Shown in pieces: positions 35,177 to 42,047 of a stretch of DNA of 44,650 nucleotides (the first letter of the stretch is position 1; each line of letters starts with the position of its first letter). The stretch is taken from positions 1 to 44,650 of the forward strand of contig NZ_JAGGOO010000092.1 of the NCBI RefSeq assembly GCF_018614415.1, read 5' to 3'. The DNA comes from Streptomyces sp. ISL-12 (GTDB lineage: Bacteria > Actinomycetota > Actinomycetes > Streptomycetales > Streptomycetaceae). The notes under the pieces are model-generated. The model searched no databases, was not told the origin of the DNA, and saw nothing but the letters and a program-made list of their open reading frames with translations. The position numbers were made by a program, and so were the translations under genes.

Positions 35177-36220
35177 TCAGTCCGTCCAGTCCGGCGTCCG
35201 CAGCACCTCCAGCACCGCGCACGTCCAGTTGAAGCCGCCGCCCACGCCGAGGAGGACGACTTTCTGTCCCGGGGCGAGGACACCGCTCGCGGCGAGGTGG
35301 TCGAGCCCGGCGATCTGGTCACCGGCGCCGAGGTGGCCGACCCGGCGGGCGAACTCCCAGTCGGTGCGGTCGAAGCCGGTCAGGCCGAGCGGTTCCAGGC
35401 ACTGCCGTACCAGCAGATGGGCGCCGAAGTGCGGCAGCACCACGTGGTCGGCCTCCTTGACGCTGGTGCCGGCCTCCTCGGTGGCCTGTTCGACGGCCGC
35501 GCGCAGGCCGATCGCGCCGCGCTCCCACACCTCGTCCTTGGGCGTCCTGGCCAGGAACTCCTGCGCCCTGCGGTAGAGGTCGATCGGCCGGTGCGCGCTG
35601 TGCCGGAACGGGCCGAACTCCTCGTCGCCCCGGTGCAGCCCCTCCAGCTCCGGGTCCTGGGTGGTCACCATGGAGACCAGCCGGGCGAAGCCCTCCTCGT
35701 CCCGGGAGGCGACCAGGGCGCTGCCGCCGTCGCCGAAGACCAGCCCGGAGTCGGCCCGCCAGCGGTCGAAGTACGGGGCGCGCCAGGCGTCGGCGCAGGT
35801 GATCAGCACCGGTCCGGAGTCCGGCCGGGCGCGCAGCAGCGCGGCGCCGAGTTCCAGCGCGGCGAGTCCCCCGTTGGACCCGGCCCGGACCTCACTGCCG
35901 AAGGCGTTCACCGCCCCGAGCTCACGCTGCACGTACGAGGTGGAGTTCCAGACGTCGATGCCGTTGTGCATCAGCACCCCGTGCAGGACGGCGGCCAGCT
36001 CGTCCGGCGCGGTCCCGGCCCGGTCCAGTGCCCGGCGGGCGGCCCGGACCGCGAAGTCCGGTACCCGGTCGTCCTCGGCGGCCACCACGAGGCAGCTCTG
36101 CCGGCTGCGGTCGGCCTCGTCCCGGCTGTACTGCCCGGTCCGGACCGCCTCCTCGGCGGTCACCGTCGTCTCCGGCAGCCAGGCCCCGGTGGCCTTGATG
36201 TGGATGTCGTCCCAGCGCAC
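35177..36220 (-). CDS. KAS III-like acyltransferase with Ser-His-Asp active site
   Basis: A 347-aa thiolase-fold protein; GTG at 36220 with GAGGAGG upstream. The catalytic Cys is replaced by Ser (VRAGSNGGL, residue about 115). The motif normally carrying Asn is VGHLGAGDQ, giving His at about 296 and Asp at about 301. That is the pattern of DpsC/CerJ/ChlB3-type enzymes, which load or transfer acyl groups rather than condense them. CerJ-like members acylate sugar hydroxyls. Its place beside cyclitol genes and a canonical KAS III supports O-acylation of the carbasugar. The alternative is a non-catalytic partner of the neighbouring KAS III. Confidence 0.88.
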   Translation of the reverse strand: MRWDDIHIKATGAWLPETTVTAEEAVRTGQYSRDEADRSRQSCLVVAAEDDRVPDFAVRAARRALDRAGTAPDELAAVLHGVLMHNGIDVWNSTSYVQRELGAVNAFGSEVRAGSNGGLAALELGAALLRARPDSGPVLITCADAWRAPYFDRWRADSGLVFGDGGSALVASRDEEGFARLVSMVTTQDPELEGLHRGDEEFGPFRHSAHRPIDLYRRAQEFLARTPKDEVWERGAIGLRAAVEQATEEAGTSVKEADHVVLPHFGAHLLVRQCLEPLGLTGFDRTDWEFARRVGHLGAGDQIAGLDHLAASGVLAPGQKVVLLGVGGGFNWTCAVLEVLRTPDWTD

Positions 36221-36229
36221 GCCGCCTCC

Positions 36230-37333
36230 TCAAGGCCGGTTGGTCCAGGCGAACGGGCCGCCGGGGCAGCGCCGCGCGGTCGTCTCGTGCTCGTAGGGCA
36301 TCGTGCCGTCCGGCATGTTCAGGACCTCCATCTGGATGCCGATCGGCGTCGTGAAGTAGACCCACCGGTCCCCCGCGATCGGGCCGTCGGTGATCGTTTC
36401 CGGCTCGCCGAGCACCCGGACGCCGGGCACCGAGCGCAGGTAGGCGACGGCGGCGTCCACGTCGTCGACGTAGAAGGCGAGGTGGTGGCCGCCGACGTCG
36501 CTGTTGCGCGGCGGCACGGTCGCCGAGCCGGGTACCTGGTAGGAGAACAGCTCGATGTTGTCCGTGGGGCCCAGGCGCAGCATGGCCTGCTCGATGGTGC
36601 CCGAGCCGTGCACATTGAGCTGGGTGCTGAAGAACCCGGCGTCCAGCTCCAGCGGCCCGATGCGGTACAGGAGTTCGGCACCGAGGACGTCCGTGAAGAA
36701 GGCGACCGAGGCGTCCAGGTCGGCCACCGTGTACGCGACGTGGTCGACGTTGCGGACGGTGGGGATCGCCGGGACGGTCGGCACGTCGTCGTTGCGGTTG
36801 GTCCACACCGGAGCGGGGCCGAAACGGCGGCCGTCGGTCTCCTTCTCGTACGGCATGGCCGCGGGGACCGAGTGCACCTCCAGCTGCATGCCCCAGGGGG
36901 TGAGGAAGTAGACCCAGCGGTCGCCCTCGTTGGGGGCGCCCTCCGGCATGGTCTGCGGCTCGCCGAGCACCCGCACACCGGGCTGGCGGCGCAGGTACGC
37001 GACGGCGGCGTCCACGTCGTCCACCTGGAAGCCCAGGTGGTGACCGCCCACGTCGTTGTTGCGGGGCGGGACGGTGTTCTGCTCCGGGACGGTGTACTGG
37101 AACAGCTCGATGTTGGAGGTCGGGCCGAGCCGCAGCATGGCGATGTCGGTGCTGGCCCGCGGGTCGACGTCCAGGTGGACGGCCATCCAGTCGTCGTCGC
37201 CCGAGACGCCGTCGAGCCGGTAGATCAGTTCGCCGCCCAGGACGTCGGTGAAGAAGCCGACGGCTTCGTCGAGGTCGGGCACGGTGAAGGCGAAGTGGTC
37301 GACGCTGCGAGCGGTGGGTATGCCGCCGGTCAT
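36230..37333 (-). CDS. tandem VOC-superfamily protein, candidate 2-epi-5-epi-valiolone epimerase (CetB-like)
   Basis: A 367-aa protein with two homologous VOC modules (residues about 8-165 and 190-345). Each has VDHxAxTVxDLD near its start, FTDVLG, NDVGGHHL or SDVGGHHL, and WVYFxTPxGxQxEV at its end. The paired His/Glu positions suit a divalent metal site. Annotation tools might call it 4-hydroxyphenylpyruvate dioxygenase, but the signature HPPD C-terminal motifs are absent. Cetoniacytone CetB, a VOC protein next to an EEV synthase, epimerises 2-epi-5-epi-valiolone at C2; this gene has the same context. ATG at 37333 has AGGAG upstream. Confidence 0.8.
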   Translation of the reverse strand: MTGGIPTARSVDHFAFTVPDLDEAVGFFTDVLGGELIYRLDGVSGDDDWMAVHLDVDPRASTDIAMLRLGPTSNIELFQYTVPEQNTVPPRNNDVGGHHLGFQVDDVDAAVAYLRRQPGVRVLGEPQTMPEGAPNEGDRWVYFLTPWGMQLEVHSVPAAMPYEKETDGRRFGPAPVWTNRNDDVPTVPAIPTVRNVDHVAYTVADLDASVAFFTDVLGAELLYRIGPLELDAGFFSTQLNVHGSGTIEQAMLRLGPTDNIELFSYQVPGSATVPPRNSDVGGHHLAFYVDDVDAAVAYLRSVPGVRVLGEPETITDGPIAGDRWVYFTTPIGIQMEVLNMPDGTMPYEHETTARRCPGGPFAWTNRP

Positions 37334-37361
37334 GAATGCTCTCCTCGCGGGTGACTGACCA

Positions 37362-38153
37362 TCAGATGGTGTTCGCGTACTGCTGGTTGGCGATCGCGGC
37401 CATGAGCCCCAGACCGCCGTCCACGACGACCGAGGTGCCGGTGGTGTACGCGGCGGAGGCGGAGGCGAGGTGTGCCACCAGCGCGGCCACCTCCTCCGGC
37501 CGGCCGGGGCGGCCGGCCGGGATCGCCGGGCGCTTGATGTCCGCGGCGTCCGCCGTCTCAGGCACCCCGTTCATGGGGGTGGCGGTCTCGCCGGGGGCCA
37601 CCGAGTTCACGGTGATGCCGTGCTCGGCCAGTTCCAGTGCCATCACCTTGGTGACCGCGCCGAGTCCCGCCTTGGCCGCGCAGTACGCGCTGCCGCCGCG
37701 GATCGGCATGTGCTCGTGCACCGAGGTCACGTTGATGATCCGGCCGCCCCGGCCCGCCTCCACCATGACCCGGGCGGCGGCCTGCGCGCACAGGAACGGC
37801 CCCGTCAGATCGACGTCGATCAGGCGCCGCCAGCCCTCCGGCTCCTCGTCGACGGCCTCCGCGCGGCGGTTGACGCCCGCGTTGTTGACGAAGACGTCCA
37901 GTCCGCCCAGTTCCTCAGCTGCCCGTACGACGCTCTCGGCAGCCCCCTCGGGGTCGGCCAGGTCGAGCCGTACCAGCACCGGACGGGCGGACTCCGGCAG
38001 CCGCTCGGCGGTCTCGCGGGCCCCGCCCAGGTCGCTCCGGTAGCCGACGGCGATCCGGTGGCCCGCCGCGCCGAGGGCGAGCGCGACGGCTCGCCCGATG
38101 CCCGAACTGGCCCCCGTGACCAGGGCCGTGGGCTGTCGCTGGGACGTGGTCAT
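37362..38153 (-). CDS. SDR oxidoreductase, candidate cyclitol ketoreductase
   Basis: A 263-aa classical SDR whose ATG overlaps the alcohol dehydrogenase stop (ATGA). Cofactor motif ALVTGASSGIGRAV, VNNAGVNR, catalytic Ser in NVTSVHEH and Tyr-x3-Lys in GSAYCAAKAG. It resembles glucose-1-dehydrogenase-like SDRs, with a charged cofactor loop (YRSDLGG) suggesting NADP. Coupling to the zinc dehydrogenase suggests a reduction/oxidation pair moving the carbonyl around the carbasugar ring. The ring position cannot be deduced. Confidence 0.85.
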   Translation of the reverse strand: MTTSQRQPTALVTGASSGIGRAVALALGAAGHRIAVGYRSDLGGARETAERLPESARPVLVRLDLADPEGAAESVVRAAEELGGLDVFVNNAGVNRRAEAVDEEPEGWRRLIDVDLTGPFLCAQAAARVMVEAGRGGRIINVTSVHEHMPIRGGSAYCAAKAGLGAVTKVMALELAEHGITVNSVAPGETATPMNGVPETADAADIKRPAIPAGRPGRPEEVAALVAHLASASAAYTTGTSVVVDGGLGLMAAIANQQYANTI

Positions 38154-39223
38154 GACGCATCAGCCTCCGTGAAGTCGAGCAGCACCTTGGGACGGGCGCC
38201 GCGCCCGCGCTCCAGGAGCGCGAACGCCTCGGCGGCGCGGGCCGCGGGCAGTACCCGGCTGATCAGCGGGTCGGCCCGCAGCACCCCGTCGGCCAGCAGG
38301 TCGAGCACGTGGTCGTAGTGGTCCAGGCCGTGCCGGACGCCCAGGACGGACAGGCCGTCCAACGTGATCCGGGCCGCGGGGAGGCCGTCCACCGGACCGG
38401 CGGCGACGCCCACGGCCGCGATCCGGCCGCCGGGCGCGGCCAGTTCCACGGCCCGGCTGAAACCGGCGGGGCTGCCCGACGCCTCGATCACCAGGGTGTA
38501 CCCGGCGTCGGGAGCCTTGTCGGGGAGCAGCCCGTCGCGGGCACCGAGACTCATCGCCAGTTCCAGGCCCGCCGGTTCGATGCCGACGGCGTCCACCCGG
38601 TGCGCCTGCCGGGCGGCCAGCTGGACGGCGATCAGCCCGATCGTGCCGGTGCCGACCACGGCGACCCGGTCCTCCGGCCGGCAGTCCGCGCGGCGCAGCG
38701 CCTCGACCACCGTCACGGCGGGCTCGACCAGGACCGCCGACCGGTCGTCCACCGCGTCCGGCACCGGCACCAGGGCCGACGCCGGCATCCGTACGTAGGA
38801 GGCGGCGGCGCCCTGCAGGCCGTACAGGCCGACCTCGCGCATCGCCGGGCACAGCCCGCGCCGCCCGCCGCGGCAGTGCCCGCACCGCCCGCACGGCACC
38901 ATCGTCTGGCCCACCACCCGTTGCCCGGGCAGCAGACCGGTGTCCGTGCCGGCCGCGGCGACGGTCCCGGTCCACTCGTGGCCGACGACGTGCGGCAGGC
39001 GGGCCCGCCCGTCCAGCAGGTAGCTCGCGGTACCGTGCAGCAGTTCCAGGTCGGTGCCGCACAGCCCGGTGTGGGTGACGCGGACCAGTGCGTGGCCGGG
39101 CAGCGGCTCCGGAACCGGGAGGGTCAGGACCCCGACCTCTCCGCGGCCGGTGACGGCGACCGCCGTCATGGTCCCGGAGGGCCACACGGAGGGCCGGTCC
39201 GTCGCGGGGAGCACGCCGGTCAC
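38150..39223 (-). CDS. zinc-dependent alcohol dehydrogenase (MDR, sorbitol/polyol type)
   Basis: A 357-aa protein; GTG at 39223 with GGAGGTG upstream, overlapping the cupin stop. Catalytic zinc ligands lie in TGLCGTDLELLHG and VVGHEWTG; the structural zinc has the four cysteines of PCGRCGHCRGGRRGLC. Rossmann motif VAVVGTGTIGLIAVQ. Similar enzymes oxidise polyols and cyclitols, including those in aminocyclitol pathways. Here it is a good candidate for oxidising a ring hydroxyl to a ketone. An internal ATG (residue 19) is possible, but the coupled start has the better ribosome site. Confidence 0.88.
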   Translation of the reverse strand: MTGVLPATDRPSVWPSGTMTAVAVTGRGEVGVLTLPVPEPLPGHALVRVTHTGLCGTDLELLHGTASYLLDGRARLPHVVGHEWTGTVAAAGTDTGLLPGQRVVGQTMVPCGRCGHCRGGRRGLCPAMREVGLYGLQGAAASYVRMPASALVPVPDAVDDRSAVLVEPAVTVVEALRRADCRPEDRVAVVGTGTIGLIAVQLAARQAHRVDAVGIEPAGLELAMSLGARDGLLPDKAPDAGYTLVIEASGSPAGFSRAVELAAPGGRIAAVGVAAGPVDGLPAARITLDGLSVLGVRHGLDHYDHVLDLLADGVLRADPLISRVLPAARAAEAFALLERGRGARPKVLLDFTEADAS

Positions 39224-39606
39224 GGGCCCACCTCCGGCCGCCGCGCGGGCAGCAGCGCACTGCGGCCACCGGACAGCACGGACACCTGCAGGAGTTCGGC
39301 GGCCCCCGCGCCGGCGGTCAGCCTCGGACGGCTGTCCGCCGGGCAGAGCAGCACCTCACCGGCGCGCAGCGAACGCGGAGCCGCCCCGTCCTCCGCCACG
39401 GTGACCTCGCCCGACAGCAGCAGCCAGAGTTCCTCGGTGCCGGACCGGCCCCGCTCCTCCGCGCCCGCGCCCGGTGCGAGCAGGACGTGGTCCACCGCCT
39501 CGCACTCGCTGTGCATCATGCCGCGCCGGGCCAGGCAGCGCCGGGAGACCGGCGGGGCGCCGTCCGAGCCGGTGACGGCGTGGGCGCTCGCGGTCGAGAC
39601 GATCAC
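39220..39606 (-). CDS. single-domain cupin-like protein without metal ligands
   Basis: A 128-aa protein; GTG at 39606 is chosen because it overlaps the upstream cupin stop (GTGA). Longer in-frame starts run through that gene. The cupin beta-barrel pattern is visible (GTEELWLLLSGEVTVAEDG ... LRAGEVLLCPADSRP), but the usual His-x-His and late His are missing. It is probably not a metalloenzyme. It may be a structural partner of the preceding cupin, with which it shares N-terminal sequence features (RRCLARR versus KCLARR). Confidence 0.75.
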   Translation of the reverse strand: MIVSTASAHAVTGSDGAPPVSRRCLARRGMMHSECEAVDHVLLAPGAGAEERGRSGTEELWLLLSGEVTVAEDGAAPRSLRAGEVLLCPADSRPRLTAGAGAAELLQVSVLSGGRSALLPARRPEVGP

Positions 39607-40304
39607 CGGACCTCCAGCACCGCGTGGAACACCCGCAGGCCCTCCTGGTCCGCGCGCAGCGTCAGGCGGCCGCCGAGCGGGAGGGTGACCGAGGTGCCGG
39701 GCGTCAACGACGCGTGCCCGGCGGGGCTCTCGGCCGCCCCGGAGCCGGCCAGCACGAAGACGACGTGCTCGGCGCCGTCCGCGAGCAGCTTGCGTTCCTC
39801 GCCCGCGTCGAGCTGCAGCGTGCGGACGAGGGACAGCGGGCCGTCGAACACCTCGGACGGATCGATCTCCCCTGCCCGGGCCAGGTCGTACACCTTGCTG
39901 CGCATGCCTTCCCTCCGTTCCCGTGATGCCGGCGTGCCGGTGAGCACCGCGTGCGTGGCGGGGGTGGACATCTCCACCACGAGCCAGTCCAGGTCCTCCG
40001 CGCCGGTGTTGCGCAAGCCGTGCGTGCTGCCGGCCCTGGTCAGCGCGATGCTGCCCGGTCCGACCGGACGGGCGGTGCCGTCCAGCGACAGTTCGCCGGT
40101 CCCGGCGAGGACGAAGTAGATCTCCTCGGTACGGGTGTGCAGGTGGACGCCGCTCACCGCGCCGGGCGGCAGCGAGGCCCATTCGACCGCCTCCCAGGAA
40201 CCCGCCGTCCCGGTCCGGCGGGCCAGGCATTTCCAGTACGTGAGCCCCTCGGTGCCGTGCACCCCGAACACCCGGGAGGCGTCCGAGGTGTCCGCGACGA
40301 TCAC
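39603..40304 (-). CDS. bicupin protein, one metal-binding and one degenerate domain
   Basis: A 233-aa protein with two cupin folds; GTG at 40304 overlaps the cyclase stop (GTGA). Domain 1 (about 10-115) has a complete ligand set in GVHLHTRTEEIYFVLAGTG and the later His in AGSTHGLRNTG. Domain 2 (about 130-230) keeps the fold (AEHVVFVLAGSG) but lacks histidines. The metal cupin could be an epimerase, isomerase, dehydratase or dioxygenase. In this pathway a dehydration of the valiolone ring is attractive but unproven. Confidence 0.8.
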   Translation of the reverse strand: MIVADTSDASRVFGVHGTEGLTYWKCLARRTGTAGSWEAVEWASLPPGAVSGVHLHTRTEEIYFVLAGTGELSLDGTARPVGPGSIALTRAGSTHGLRNTGAEDLDWLVVEMSTPATHAVLTGTPASRERREGMRSKVYDLARAGEIDPSEVFDGPLSLVRTLQLDAGEERKLLADGAEHVVFVLAGSGAAESPAGHASLTPGTSVTLPLGGRLTLRADQEGLRVFHAVLEVR

Positions 40305-41533
40305 TGGGCCCGTCCGGCCGCCGGACCGTACGAGGCGAGTTCGGTGAGCGCCCCGTCGATCTCCTCCTGCGTCACGTCGTCCACGAAGCAGGCACGCCCG
40401 ATGCCCACCGGCAGCGGCAGGTGCTGCCGCCCGTCCCGGTGGCGCACGGTGTCGGCCAGCGCCCTGCCCAGCGTCCCGGGGGTGCACACGGGGTGGAACA
40501 GCGGCAGCCGCAGGTCCTCCATCACGCCCAGCACCCGGTCGCAGTCGGCCTCGCTCACCAGGCCCCGGCGGCGGGCGAGGACGGTGGTGAACGCCATGTC
40601 CACCGTGACCGCCTCGCCGTGCAGCAGATCGGGCAGGGCCTCCATCTCGATGGTGGGGGAGAAGGAGTGCCCGTAGTCGACCAGCCGCTGCAGCTGGTGC
40701 TCCCAGAGGTTGGGCTGGAGCTCCTCCAGCATTCCCTGGACCGCGCGGCGCAGTACCTCGTCGGCGAGGGCGCCGCCGTCCTCGCTGCCCGCGCTCTGCA
40801 GCCGGCTGCTCAGCAGGCACTTGCTGTGCTCGGCCAGCAGGTCGAACAGGACCCGGTCCTTGACCAGCGCGATCTTGAGGATCTCCGCCAGGCCGTTGCT
40901 GATGTGGCGCTCGTCGAGCGTGCTGAGGAAGGCGCGGTCGAGCAGGGTGACCGACGACGGGTGGTAGGTGCCGAGCCGGTTCTTGTGGCGGTCGAAGTTG
41001 ACGCCGGTCTTCGCCCCGATGCCGGCGTCCACCAGCCCGATCAGGGTGGTGGGCACCCGGACGTAGGGGGTCGACCGGCGGTACAGGCTGGCCGCGAGAC
41101 CGACGATGTCCAGCAGCACGCCGCCGCCTATCGCGATCAGCGGCTCGTGCCTGCGGGAAATACCGAAACGGTCCATGTGCTCGACGACCCGGAACACGGA
41201 TTCCATCGTCTTGAGTTGCTCGTGCGCCGGAATGACGCACAGCTCGAATTCGATGCCCTGGCCTTCGCAGTAGGCCAGTACTTGAGCTCCGTAGAGCTCG
41301 TTGACTTTCTCCTCGACCACCAGCAGTCGGCGTCGGCTGCGTACTTCGCTGGTGGTTCCCGCCAGGGCCAGCGCGGGGTTTTCCGGATGCAGTACGCCGG
41401 GCGTGAAACGCACCTCGTAAGTGACCGGCTTGGCGGTGCTCACCGTCCAGGCGTGTGCCGGTTCACCGGAGACGAAAAGGCCGTTCTCGGAACGCTCACG
41501 GGTGCCCGGAGCGGTGACCGTGGATACCGTCAT
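40301..41533 (-). CDS. sedoheptulose-7-phosphate cyclase, 2-epi-5-epi-valiolone synthase type
   Basis: A 410-aa member of the sugar phosphate cyclase superfamily (dehydroquinate synthase fold, NAD and zinc dependent), similar to ValA/AcbC/CetA. ATG at 41533 has GAGGGG upstream. NAD loop LIAIGGGVLLDIVG, conserved YRRSTPYVRVPTTLIGLVDA and KTGVNFDRHKNRLGTY. Metal ligands are likely Glu217 (NGLAEILK), His289 (DYGHSFSP) and His305 (LLHGEAV). Asp286 and His365 (RHRDG) fit the pair I recall as marking EEV synthases, where DDG synthases have Ala and Thr. It converts sedoheptulose 7-phosphate to a C7 carbasugar, the first committed step. First gene of the operon. Confidence 0.9.
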   Translation of the reverse strand: MTVSTVTAPGTRERSENGLFVSGEPAHAWTVSTAKPVTYEVRFTPGVLHPENPALALAGTTSEVRSRRRLLVVEEKVNELYGAQVLAYCEGQGIEFELCVIPAHEQLKTMESVFRVVEHMDRFGISRRHEPLIAIGGGVLLDIVGLAASLYRRSTPYVRVPTTLIGLVDAGIGAKTGVNFDRHKNRLGTYHPSSVTLLDRAFLSTLDERHISNGLAEILKIALVKDRVLFDLLAEHSKCLLSSRLQSAGSEDGGALADEVLRRAVQGMLEELQPNLWEHQLQRLVDYGHSFSPTIEMEALPDLLHGEAVTVDMAFTTVLARRRGLVSEADCDRVLGVMEDLRLPLFHPVCTPGTLGRALADTVRHRDGRQHLPLPVGIGRACFVDDVTQEEIDGALTELASYGPAAGRAQ

Positions 41534-41583
41534 GACGAACCCCTCATCGGTCTTCGACGTGGACCCTGCTGGGCCGAAACGGG

Positions 41584-41629
41584 ACCCTAGGAGCGGCGTC
41601 GAACGATCGGCAACGTGACCGGGATCACG
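41584..41629 (-). promoter_or_regulatory. promoter of the cyclase operon with adjacent upstream palindrome
   Basis: On the minus strand, TTGCCG (41608-41613) and TAGGGT (41584-41589) are separated by 18 bases, placing the transcript start near 41577. Immediately upstream is a 16-bp imperfect palindrome, CGTGACC-GG-GATCACG (41614-41629), at an activator-like position. It resembles the GTG-N8-CAC form of Streptomyces Crp sites but lacks one preferred base. Confidence 0.55.
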
Positions 41630-41929
41630 GCTGGGCGCCGCTCGGCCGGCCCGTGTCCGTCTCAGTTGGCGAGGCGCTTTCCCGCGCCCGGATCGCGAAC
41701 CGGCCGGTACTGCCGATTTCTCTCACGGAGCGTTCACCATTTCCTCGGTCACCGGCACTTTGCGTAAGGGCGGAGTTCCTCGGGCGGACGCCAGGAGAGA
41801 CATGTGCCGACAAGGGGCGAAGCGGACATAAGGTGGAAATGTGAAACCGGTTGAAAGACCTCCGTCGGGCAACTTTTACCAACGGTTAACAACTCTTCGC
41901 TTTCTCGGTCACCTGGCGCGAAAGCGCTC

Positions 41930-41959
41930 TTGTGATCGATCGAAAACTGCCAATAACTT
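41930..41959 (+). promoter_or_regulatory. candidate promoter of the acyl-CoA synthetase gene
   Basis: TTGTGA (41930-41935), 18 bases, TAACTT (41954-41959). It lies in the 41534-42047 divergent region, which holds nothing else gene-like apart from the cyclase promoter and an imperfect TTACC/GGTTAA repeat near 41875-41889. Confidence 0.35.
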
Positions 41960-42047
41960 CCCGGTCCCGTAGCCGCCGCTCATATCCCGAGGCTTGCCTG
42001 TGTCGGGCGAGTAAACGTCGGGGAACATGACCAGGAAGCGGGAGCGC

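Noticed and set aside
36230..37333. 4-hydroxyphenylpyruvate dioxygenase
   Set aside because: The two-module VOC layout is shared, but the diagnostic C-terminal HPPD iron-site motifs are missing and the context is cyclitol biosynthesis.
35168..37354. A 728-codon plus-strand open frame opposite the VOC and KAS III-like genes
   Set aside because: Antisense shadow; all recognisable motifs are on the minus strand.
40301..41533. 3-dehydroquinate synthase (AroB)
   Set aside because: It is about 50 residues longer, and the conserved blocks (KTGVNFDRHKNRLGTY, YGHSFSPTIE) are those of sedoheptulose-7-phosphate cyclases; no shikimate genes are nearby.
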